From assembly GCA_024223125.1 (NCBI GenBank), contig JAAEOP010000275.1, positions 1-13,246 of the forward strand: a stretch of 13,246 bases of DNA, given 5' to 3'. The position numbers were made by a program, and so were the translations under genes. The first letter of the stretch is position 1. Every line of letters begins with the position of its first letter. Source of the stretch: Chloroflexota bacterium. GTDB taxonomy: Bacteria; Chloroflexota; Anaerolineae; Promineifilales; Promineifilaceae. Shown one piece after another: positions 5,705-11,932 of the stretch. Under the pieces are notes generated by a model that searched no databases, was not told the origin of the DNA, and saw nothing but the letters and a program-made list of their open reading frames with translations.

Positions 5705-6259
5705 ATGGCAGCTAAAAAAGTTTATCAATTCAAAGTGACCCTCAAAGGTATTCGTCCCCCTATCTGGCGACGATTTCAGGTAGTTGACAACATCACTTTC
5801 TACGAACTGCACCATATCTTGCAAGAGGTTATGGGCTGGTACAATGCCCATCTGCACCAGTTTGATCTGGGTGGGTTGATCTTGGCGGATGCTGAAATAT
5901 TGGCGGAGATATGGGAAGATGGCGTAGATGAACAGAAGTCGCGTCTGAACGAATTTGTAGGCCAGGAAGGGCAAAAACTGAGCTATGAATATGATTTTGG
6001 CGATAGTTGGGAACATATCCTCCTGCTGGAGAAGATTCTACCAACCGAAACAAACATTCATTATCCCTGCTGCCTGAAAGGGAAACGGGCCTGTCCACCA
6101 GAGGATTGTGGCGGTGTCTGGGGCTACGCCGAATTGTTAGAAGCGCTAGCAAACAAGGATCACCCAGAACATGAAACGTATCTGGATTGGTTGGGGGACG
6201 ACCTTGACCCAGAGGCTTTTGACCTGGATGGAATTAACGGGATTTTGCAGGATATGTAA
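5705..6259 (+). CDS. pRiA4b ORF-3-like family protein
   Basis: This 184-aa protein begins with the family hallmark YQFKVTLKGIRPPIWRRFQV (7-26), then FYELHHILQEVMGWYNAHLHQF, YEYDFGDSWEHILLLE, a cysteine-containing segment (CCLKGKRACPPEDCGGVWGY) and a terminal acidic helix. This is the single-domain form of the plasmid pRiA4b ORF-3 / IS1096 TnpR-like passenger family. The family is widespread in mobile and chromosomal settings and has no firmly established biochemical role. Four cysteines in CC-x6-C-x4-C spacing could form a metal site. The ATG at 5705 is preceded by AGAGGAAG. It lies 99 bp upstream of the probable defence operon on the same strand, and I see no evidence that it belongs to it. 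Confidence 0.85.
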   Translation: MAAKKVYQFKVTLKGIRPPIWRRFQVVDNITFYELHHILQEVMGWYNAHLHQFDLGGLILADAEILAEIWEDGVDEQKSRLNEFVGQEGQKLSYEYDFGDSWEHILLLEKILPTETNIHYPCCLKGKRACPPEDCGGVWGYAELLEALANKDHPEHETYLDWLGDDLDPEAFDLDGINGILQDM

Positions 6260-6344
6260 GGAGGTTAGGATAACGGCCGTTACCGTTTTTTGCTTCAAAC
6301 CAACATCCCTTCTAAAATCCGTCCGATCATTTTTGTAATTCAAC

Positions 6345-6350
6345 AGGAGA
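6345..6350 (+). promoter_or_regulatory. Shine-Dalgarno site that sets the start of the 274-aa protein
   Basis: AGGAGA lies 8 bases before the ATG at 6359. The open frame continues upstream to a TTG at 6290 and would add 23 residues, but those have no ribosome site and cross this one. The start at 6359 is therefore preferred. Confidence 0.7.
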
Positions 6351-6358
6351 AAAACTCA

Positions 6359-7183
6359 ATGGAAAATGTCCTAGCCCAATTATTAACCTCTCAAGCCGAA
6401 CTAGAACCACAGTTTAAGGCTCTACGTACCACGATGAGCGCCTTAAGAACGGCCCTGCGTCTGGCCAATGAAGAAACGGCCGACGCCCTACCCATGCACA
6501 AAGCTCTGACCAAACTAGAAACGGCCGCAGCCGAAGTAGAAAGCGAAACCTTGGACACGGCCGTAGCCACCTTCGCCGCCGCCACCCAAACAGCTCTAGA
6601 CAACCTAGCTTTTGAATTTGCCCAAGATTTGCGGTTAGAATTTGCCAAACGAGGCGAAACAGTAGACGGTCGTCCGCCCACCCTCACCATCGGCATCCTC
6701 ACTTTCAGAATAGAAATGGCCGCCCGCAAAGGACAGTGGCTCTACGGCAAAGAAGCTCTCACCAAGCCCATTCCTCTTTCCCTCACCGGCATCCTCAAAG
6801 CGTATGACCGGCAGGTGAAGCGCATTATCAACCGCGAACTGGCTGCCAATTTCCGGCCCGATTTACAAAAAGCGTGGCAGGATTGTTTAGATAAACGGAA
6901 AAGTCGGCCTGGTGGTGGACGAATCAATCTGGTCGAAGTTTATAGTAAGCTAACCCTCAACAGGCAAAGCGCCCGCTTTTGGAATCAACCCTCCCGCAGC
7001 ACCTTCAAAGATTACGAGCGTGTCCTATTCGTGCGCGACCTGGTTTTGGCACAGGCGCAGGGGGAAACACCATTCCGCCTCGGCGTCGCCACCAAAAGTC
7101 AGGCCGAACAAGCCAGCCGCTCTATTTGGATTCCCAAAACGGCCGTAAACGGCGTTTACTACAGCGATATTACCTTCGACTAA
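6359..7183 (+). CDS. Unrecognised helical protein heading the ATPase operon
   Basis: This 274-aa soluble protein has no signal peptide or membrane segment. Residues 1-100 are Ala/Leu/Glu-rich and look like long amphipathic or coiled-coil helices (for example PQFKALRTTMSALRTALRL, KALTKLETAAAEVESETL). A mixed segment around 107-145 (PPTLTIGILTFRIEM, GKEALTKPIPLSLTGIL) precedes a basic region, 146-190 (YDRQVKRIINREL, DKRKSRPGGGRIN), that could contact nucleic acid. The C-terminal part includes YERVLFVRDLVLAQAQ and ends KTAVNGVYYSDITFD. I do not recognise the family and see no catalytic motif. Being first in a unit with two BrxD-like ATPases, it may be a structural or adaptor subunit of that complex; this is inference from position only. 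The next start is 79 bp downstream, across a hairpin repeat. Confidence 0.8.
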   Translation: MENVLAQLLTSQAELEPQFKALRTTMSALRTALRLANEETADALPMHKALTKLETAAAEVESETLDTAVATFAAATQTALDNLAFEFAQDLRLEFAKRGETVDGRPPTLTIGILTFRIEMAARKGQWLYGKEALTKPIPLSLTGILKAYDRQVKRIINRELAANFRPDLQKAWQDCLDKRKSRPGGGRINLVEVYSKLTLNRQSARFWNQPSRSTFKDYERVLFVRDLVLAQAQGETPFRLGVATKSQAEQASRSIWIPKTAVNGVYYSDITFD

Positions 7184-7193
7184 TAGCAAAAAA

Positions 7194-7243
7194 TGAACAA
7201 TGAATTGTGAATGGATTGTTCATCATTCACAATTCATTGTTCA
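7194..7243. repeat. Perfect 20-bp inverted repeat within the operon
   Basis: TGAACAATGAATTGTGAATG (7194-7213) and its exact reverse complement (7224-7243) are separated by a 10-nt loop. The AT-rich 20-bp stem lies 10 nt after the stop of the 274-aa gene and ends 19 nt before the ATG of the first ATPase. TTCACAATTCA recurs just downstream of the stem. In RNA the stem would lie next to the ATPase ribosome-binding region. No U-tract follows, so attenuation is more plausible than termination. Confidence 0.9.
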
Positions 7244-7262
7244 CAATTCAAAATTCATTATT

Positions 7263-8540
7263 ATGGATATTTCCCGCCCCCTCGCCCGACACATCATCGA
7301 AATTCTCGGCAGCTATGGCACACCACCCACACGCGGTATTCAACATTTCAACGTTGGCAATAAATCCCTGTTAGACGCGCTAGACGAATTTTATCTCTCC
7401 TCCTATCTGCAAGATGGCGGAGCTGGCTACAAAATGGTTATTGGCGATTATGGCAGCGGCAAATCACACTTCCTCTACTGCCTACGCGATGTGGCCTGGG
7501 AACGTAATTTCGCCGTCGCCAAAGTAGACCTCAGCCCCGTGGAAACGCCGTACAACGACCAGAAAAAAGTGTACCAGGCCGTCGTGCAACACATCATCTG
7601 GCACGAAACGGAAGAAGCATTCAGCGATGAAACAGGGCTGATGCGATTCTTGGAAGGTACGTTGACCCGCATCGTCGGCCGTTCGTTAAACCTGGAAACA
7701 TTAGCCAATCCCCTTTATCGTGGATTGATGGATACATTAGAAGCCACACCCATAGACAGTCCTGCTTATCAGACGGCCGTGCTATCCTACTTTGATGCCT
7801 TGATTCGAGACAATGAAGAACGGCTCGACTCCCTCTCCCGTTGGCTCATGGGCGAAACCACCAGTCCCGATGATACAAAAATCCTACGTGAAGTGGGCGT
7901 CACCGGCAAAATCAATAAGCCTAACGCCTTCCGCATGTTACGGTCTCTCTGCCAAGTCATCCGTGCCCTCAGCTACAGCGGCCTGATTCTGCTCTTCGAT
8001 GAAGTAGACCGCATGGCCTCCGTTGGTGGCAAAGCGGAAAAACTTGCCACCGACACCCTACGCGAAGTGATTGACCGCACCCGTGAAGATTTGCCCGGAG
8101 CCATGTTCGTTTATGCCGTACCGCCCCAATTCATCAACGACGTCGTACCCAAATATCCCGCTTTGCAGCAGCGAGTACGCGCCCCCGGCCATTTCAGCCG
8201 CGTCAACCATTTTAGCCCCCTTATTAGTCTGGACACGCTCGACCTGGACGAAAATGGCCTGATGTTGGCCATCGGTGAAAAGCTGATTCCCATCTACGAA
8301 GCCGCCTTTGATGCCCAGCTAGACCACACCACCCAGCAGGCCAACGCCGTCATTTTAGCCAACGTGGCCCGCGATGTATTTTTGGACATCAGCCATCGCC
8401 GCCTATTCGTCAAATCCTTTGTGGTAGAACTGTCACGCCAACATTACGGCGAAGAACACACCATCACCGAAGCCGAAGCCCAGGCCATCTTACGCGGCCA
8501 GATTGATGAACTTTCCGGCGGCGAGACGCCACCATACTAA
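7263..8540 (+). CDS. BrxD-like (DUF2791-type) P-loop ATPase, first copy
   Basis: This 425-aa AAA+-like ATPase has a family N-terminus (IIEILGSYGTPPTRGIQHFNVG, then LLDALDEFYL). The Walker A is GDYGSGKSH at 61-69, followed by FLYCLRDVAWERNFAVAKVDL. The Walker B is LILLFDEVDRM at 241-251, and a P-x-L-x-x-R-type element is at YPALQQRVRAPGHF (298-311). This arrangement matches the BREX ATP-binding proteins BrxC/BrxD. In type 2 BREX, brxD sits beside an Lhr-like helicase gene, as a related helicase does here at 11933. The catalytic lysine and acidic residues are intact. The start at 7263 is chosen because the upstream in-frame extension is translated from the hairpin repeat. The ribosome site is poor, perhaps because the repeat displaced it. 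A second ATPase follows after 66 bp. Confidence 0.85.
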   Translation: MDISRPLARHIIEILGSYGTPPTRGIQHFNVGNKSLLDALDEFYLSSYLQDGGAGYKMVIGDYGSGKSHFLYCLRDVAWERNFAVAKVDLSPVETPYNDQKKVYQAVVQHIIWHETEEAFSDETGLMRFLEGTLTRIVGRSLNLETLANPLYRGLMDTLEATPIDSPAYQTAVLSYFDALIRDNEERLDSLSRWLMGETTSPDDTKILREVGVTGKINKPNAFRMLRSLCQVIRALSYSGLILLFDEVDRMASVGGKAEKLATDTLREVIDRTREDLPGAMFVYAVPPQFINDVVPKYPALQQRVRAPGHFSRVNHFSPLISLDTLDLDENGLMLAIGEKLIPIYEAAFDAQLDHTTQQANAVILANVARDVFLDISHRRLFVKSFVVELSRQHYGEEHTITEAEAQAILRGQIDELSGGETPPY

Positions 8541-8606
8541 TGGTCAATTGCCAATTGTTAATGCCGTTGACAATTGATCATTGACAATTAGTAATTGATA
8601 ATTTTC
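8541..8606. repeat. CAATTG-rich imperfect inverted repeat between the ATPase genes
   Basis: The whole gap between the two ATPase genes is made of CAATTG-containing words (at 8545, 8552 and 8571, plus half copies). TGGTCAATTG (8541-8550) pairs with CAATTGATCA (8571-8580), with one G-T pair. This AT-rich palindromic filler resembles the 7194-7243 repeat in position and style but not in sequence. No clear ribosome-binding site is left before the next ATG. Confidence 0.7.
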
Positions 8607-9998
8607 ATGATCGGACAACAAGTAGAACATCCCCAATTTGGACATGGACAGATAACGGCCGTCTACCGCAACGGTTCTGAATGGTTAGTACGTTTTGAAA
8701 ATGGGCTGCGCTTTCGCCGCTCCAGCAGTGAATTTATGCTGGATGGGCAGGCAATAGCCGAACCAAAACCCGATTACATCATCCCTTTTCAACCGGCGCC
8801 CATGCCCCAAACCCAATTAGACGCCCGTCAACTCATTGAATCACTGCGGGTGGGCATTGCCCCAGCACAGCATGTACCGGAGCTGACCATTGATTTGAAC
8901 GTGGAACAGGAAAGCATTATTCGCGGGCTAAACCAGGCCCACCAACAGGGCGGCGCAGTGCGGGCGGTGGTAGGCGAATATGGCTACGGTAAAAGCCATA
9001 TTGTGGAATTGGCAACACAAGAAGCGCTGAACCGTGATTTTCTTGTGGCGACGGTCAGTCTGGATTTGCTGGAACTGCCGCCGCATCGCGCCTTTTCCAT
9101 TTACCGTGAGGCAATGCGGCATTTACGTTACCCAGATACGGATGAACGAGGATTGGAGTCACTGTTGGAGAAAACGGCCGTTCTCCCCCATACCCTCGCC
9201 CAGCTACAAGACCTCTCCCCGGCAGAACGCGACCCGGTCGTCACCGGTTTGCAAGCAATTATCAGCACGGCTTCTTCCCACCAACGAAAAGTGTGGATCG
9301 ACTGGCTGGCTGGCGGCCGTCGTGTCAAATTGATGAACAAAGCCAAACCACGCGGCGTCAAGTTCCCCTCAATTTACAAAATTGGGCACAATGCACGGCA
9401 GATGGCTTATCTATTTACGGCCGTTTCCGTCCTGGCGCGTTTGGGCAATTACAGCGGTCTCTGTTTATTGGTAGATGAGGCAGAGAGTTATTCTTTGTTA
9501 CGGCCGTACCAACGCCCCAAAGCCACCCTCTTCTTCCAGGCCGTCATTTACGCTGCTCTACGCGAGCAGCAAGACAAAATCAGCGCCGACCAATTCCCCC
9601 AACATCGCTGGTGCGACTACCCGATGGCCTACGACCAGGGGCAATCGCTCTTTTTCCTCTTCACCATTACCCGCAGCGACAACCGGCTGCCCCTGCACGA
9701 CTGGCTGACCGACGACGACATCTTTTACCTGGAGCCGGATGCCGAACCCAAAGAAGTGGGGCACTTTTTGCAGTGCATCCTCACCTACCACGCCCAGGCT
9801 TATGGCTACGAACCAGACGAACGACAAACACAAATCCGGCGCGGCGCGGCCGAACATTTAGCCATGGGAGTAAGAAACGGCCGTTTCTCCATGCGCACTG
9901 TCGTCCGTCTTGCCGTCGAACTCTTCGACCTCCTCTACCTCCACCCCGACTACGATATCGCCACCCTTTTGGACGAACTGCGTGCCCAGGTACGTTGA
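8607..9998 (+). CDS. BrxD-like P-loop ATPase, second copy, with N-terminal Tudor/SH3-like segment
   Basis: This 463-aa protein starts MIGQQVEHPQFGHGQITAVY, then WLVRFENGLRFRRSS. The pattern G-x-x-V-x-H-P-x-F-G-x-G-x-I, a strand, then V-x-F-x-x-G resembles the small Tudor/SH3-like barrel at the C-terminus of UvrD/PcrA helicases and CarD-type modules. It is followed by the ATPase core: ELTIDLNVEQESIIRGL (92-108), Walker A GEYGYGKSH (123-131) and Walker B LCLLVDEAESYSLL (285-298). The core is related to, but clearly divergent from, the preceding ATPase, so the pair could form a heteromeric ring. The start at 8607 (ATG) is preferred over an upstream TTG at 8595 within the repeat. Four or more ACGGCCGT octamers lie in the gene, three read as Thr-Ala-Val. 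The restriction gene begins 12 bp after the stop. Confidence 0.85.
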   Translation: MIGQQVEHPQFGHGQITAVYRNGSEWLVRFENGLRFRRSSSEFMLDGQAIAEPKPDYIIPFQPAPMPQTQLDARQLIESLRVGIAPAQHVPELTIDLNVEQESIIRGLNQAHQQGGAVRAVVGEYGYGKSHIVELATQEALNRDFLVATVSLDLLELPPHRAFSIYREAMRHLRYPDTDERGLESLLEKTAVLPHTLAQLQDLSPAERDPVVTGLQAIISTASSHQRKVWIDWLAGGRRVKLMNKAKPRGVKFPSIYKIGHNARQMAYLFTAVSVLARLGNYSGLCLLVDEAESYSLLRPYQRPKATLFFQAVIYAALREQQDKISADQFPQHRWCDYPMAYDQGQSLFFLFTITRSDNRLPLHDWLTDDDIFYLEPDAEPKEVGHFLQCILTYHAQAYGYEPDERQTQIRRGAAEHLAMGVRNGRFSMRTVVRLAVELFDLLYLHPDYDIATLLDELRAQVR

Positions 9999-10010
9999 CG
10001 TAATAAAAAA

Positions 10011-10652
10011 ATGAATGATAAAAACCCAGAATTCCAGGCTTGTATACCTATTCCCATAAATTCTGGTCAGTTCAACCCTAGTTGTAATCTCCCCTACGAC
10101 TTGACAGTAGCGCATGTAACATCGGCCATGATTGACTTCATTGACTTTCTAGGATTCATCAACCAACAATTACACACCAAGCAAATTCCACGCCTGGAAA
10201 GTTTCTTGATGCCCGCCAATTTCAGCAGTATTGTGGGTGAGTTCATGAATATGAGCATTCCCAAATATTGCTCCAATCTGGTGAAAAATCAGTACCACAA
10301 CGGACATCCTGACTTGATTCCACGCGGATTGTTCCCTGAAGACGCCGTACAATATGCCCATGACGGTATCGAAATAAAAGGCTCTCGTCGCGCCAGCGGT
10401 TGGCAAGGACATAATCCCGAATCGGTCTGGTTGATGGTGTTTCATTTTGACAGCAATACCGCTAATGACAAACGAAAAGGAATTGCGCCTAAACCATTTC
10501 GTTTTAAGGGCGTATATATTGCCAAATTAGAAATAGAAGACTGGTCATTCTCAGGACGTTCAGCTACCAGCCGTCGCACAATTACGGCCAGCGTTACCAA
10601 AACTGGCCGGGAGAAAATGAAGTCTAATTGGCTTTATCAAGATTTAAGTTAG
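10011..10652 (+). CDS. Probable PD-(D/E)XK type II restriction endonuclease
   Basis: This 213-aa protein contains HPDLIPRG (P100-D101) and GIEIKGSR (E121-x-K123), a PD-x19-ExK arrangement typical of PD-(D/E)XK nucleases, followed by SGWQGHNPESVWLMVFHFD. Catalytic residues D101, E121 and K123 are all present, so it should cleave DNA with Mg2+. The pairing with a DNA methyltransferase encoded tail to tail on the other strand supports a restriction enzyme. The recognition sequence cannot be predicted. The start ATG follows the ATPase stop by 12 bp with only A-rich sequence before it, so expression may depend on readthrough from the ATPase operon. The gene carries no ACGGCCGT octamer, consistent with horizontal acquisition but not proof of it. 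The last 9 bp overlap the methyltransferase gene. Confidence 0.7.
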   Translation: MNDKNPEFQACIPIPINSGQFNPSCNLPYDLTVAHVTSAMIDFIDFLGFINQQLHTKQIPRLESFLMPANFSSIVGEFMNMSIPKYCSNLVKNQYHNGHPDLIPRGLFPEDAVQYAHDGIEIKGSRRASGWQGHNPESVWLMVFHFDSNTANDKRKGIAPKPFRFKGVYIAKLEIEDWSFSGRSATSRRTITASVTKTGREKMKSNWLYQDLS

Positions 10653-11588
10653 CGCAAGCGGCAATTGTTGTTCGAGGGTAGGGATTTCGGCCAATCGTGA
10701 CGCGGCGTCAATACTCATTTTGTAATAATTAGGGAGGCGTTCCAGGCCAATGCAGGTATACCCAACTGCTTCAGCAGCGGCAACGGTAGAACCTGATCCC
10801 ATGAAGGGGTCAACAACAATACCTTTTCCAAGAGGCAACGCCGCATACACGATCTGACGTAAAAATGATTGTGGTTTCAAGCTAGGATGGTCAGCGATGT
10901 CACGCTCCCTACGCGGTGTGCGTTCGCTGTTGATGATATCTTCAAAGGGCTTACCGTTTGGTTTACGTCGTAATCCCCCAGTTTGATAGGTTCGAAGACA
11001 GTTACTGACGGTCATCTTTGGCGGCATAGGTTTGCGAAAAATGCCCCAGGGTTCATAACAACCTCTTGGCATCGTGCAGACATCGGGGAACTCTTTTTCG
11101 GCGTTTTTGGGCCTGTCGCCGCCGCGCAAAGTACGCACCAAGCGGACAATTTGGCCCCGGAATTCAAACCCGGCATCGGCAACGGCCGTAAAAACGATTT
11201 GCGACAGGAAAGTATTCGAGGCCAGAATAACATGCCCCCCAGGTCGAAGAATTTGCAAAGCCAAACCAGCCCAATCAAAAAAGTATTGCTGCACGTTTCG
11301 TCTCTCTGCCTGGTTTAGGGCTGTAAATCGGGGCAGCGGCGAGCGCGTATGGCCATCAAATGAAGGGGGAATTCGCCAGACGCCGCCGTTACCATTTGTT
11401 CTTTTCTCCAATTGTTTGGGGTCATACTCTTTGACGCCATAGGGCGGATCAGTCACAATGGCATGAACACTTTCCGGCTGAATTTGTTTCATCCATTGAA
11501 AACAGTCTGCATAAAGCAATAATGAATTACTGATAAAAACATGTTCATAATTCAGAATGAATGGCGCTAACGTTGTTGGAGCGTTCAT
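10644..11588 (-). CDS. Beta-class DNA methyltransferase (DPPY type) of a restriction-modification pair
   Basis: This 314-aa methyltransferase has motif IV TDPPYG at 46-51, a target-recognition region between about 55 and 225 (including RLVRTLRGGDRPKNAEKEFPD and EPWGIFRKP), motif X HPSLKP at 234-239 and motif I DPFMGSGST at 260-268. The IV-TRD-X-I order is that of beta-class amino methyltransferases. DPPY favours N6-adenine methylation, though N4-cytosine cannot be excluded. It should protect host DNA from the nuclease encoded convergently, with which it overlaps by 9 bp. The ATG at 11588 has GAGAAA upstream; a TTG at 11606 would add six residues. It follows the Phd/YefM-type antitoxin gene by 23 bp and probably shares its promoter. 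Confidence 0.85.
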   Translation of the reverse strand: MNAPTTLAPFILNYEHVFISNSLLLYADCFQWMKQIQPESVHAIVTDPPYGVKEYDPKQLEKRTNGNGGVWRIPPSFDGHTRSPLPRFTALNQAERRNVQQYFFDWAGLALQILRPGGHVILASNTFLSQIVFTAVADAGFEFRGQIVRLVRTLRGGDRPKNAEKEFPDVCTMPRGCYEPWGIFRKPMPPKMTVSNCLRTYQTGGLRRKPNGKPFEDIINSERTPRRERDIADHPSLKPQSFLRQIVYAALPLGKGIVVDPFMGSGSTVAAAEAVGYTCIGLERLPNYYKMSIDAASRLAEIPTLEQQLPLALT

Positions 11589-11611
11589 TAGTTGACTTTC
11601 TCGCAAATTTA

Positions 11612-11875
11612 CTACGAACTGTTGTCTTCTGGTTGGACAACTGATTCGCCCAAACTATAAACTGGTGTTAGTGTACGCAAAATGTTGGTCATTTTATTTT
11701 GTTCGGCTTGATTGGTAAGAATTTGCTCAAAATCACTCAAACTAAGTATGATGGCTTGTGGCGTACTGCGACGTTTAACCACATATCGGGTATGATTGAG
11801 GATGACATCATTCAGAATACGGCCAAAATTGTTTTGAGTTTCAGTTGAGGTAATTGTTTTTGTTTCCATTGTCAT
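11612..11875 (-). CDS. Phd/YefM-type antitoxin-like DNA-binding protein, no toxin beside it
   Basis: This 87-aa protein carries the Phd/YefM N-terminal dimerisation and DNA-binding fold: TITSTETQNNFGRILNDVI, then RYVVKRRSTPQAIILSLSDFEQIL. The C-terminal tail (about 55-87) is polar and acidic at the end, where antitoxins contact their toxin. In type II toxin-antitoxin operons a RelE, Doc or PIN toxin normally follows. Here the next gene on the strand is the DNA methyltransferase, and no toxin-like frame exists nearby. It may be an orphan, or it may serve as an autorepressor controlling the restriction-modification cassette; the second idea is inference. Starts at 11875 or 11869 are both possible, the latter having GGA at a 9-base spacing. 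A strong promoter lies just upstream. Confidence 0.8.
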   Translation of the reverse strand: MTMETKTITSTETQNNFGRILNDVILNHTRYVVKRRSTPQAIILSLSDFEQILTNQAEQNKMTNILRTLTPVYSLGESVVQPEDNSS

Positions 11876-11894
11876 AATTCCATAAGTTAGGTAA

Positions 11895-11904
11895 TTTAGC
11901 TAAA
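11895..11904. promoter_or_regulatory. Candidate operator palindrome TTTAGCTAAA
   Basis: This perfect 10-bp palindrome overlaps the first base of the -10 box and the expected transcription start of the antitoxin-methyltransferase promoter. Phd/YefM proteins repress their own operons by binding short palindromes at the promoter, so this is a sensible candidate site. It does not match the known YefM core (TGTACA), and short AT-rich palindromes occur by chance. Confidence 0.3.
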
Positions 11905-11932
11905 ATATATAAGAGCATAGATTGATTGTCAA
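11904..11932 (-). promoter_or_regulatory. Sigma70-type promoter for antitoxin and methyltransferase
   Basis: On the minus strand TTGACA (11932-11927) is followed after exactly 17 bp by TATATT (11909-11904). This is a consensus -35 box with optimal spacing and a five-of-six -10 box. Transcription would begin near 11897, about 20 nt before the antitoxin ATG. The -35 box directly abuts the ATG of the helicase gene on the opposite strand, leaving almost no room for a separate helicase ribosome site. Confidence 0.75.

Noticed and set aside
6271..6292. Rho-independent terminator after the pRiA4b-like gene (TAACGGCCGTTA followed by a T run)
   Set aside because: The palindrome has almost no loop and is one of the dispersed octamers. 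The stem is too short to call a terminator with confidence.
6290..6358. Longer N-terminus of the 274-aa protein from a TTG
   Set aside because: The extension has no ribosome site and contains the AGGAGA site that serves the ATG at 6359.
9611..10003. A 130-residue plus-strand open frame overlapping the second ATPase
   Set aside because: It is very rich in Arg, Pro and His, as expected for a shifted frame of a GC-rich gene, and it lies wholly inside the better-supported ATPase frame.
11612..11875. Calling a complete type II toxin-antitoxin operon
   Set aside because: No RelE, Doc, PIN or other toxin-like frame lies upstream or downstream; the adjacent gene is a DNA methyltransferase.
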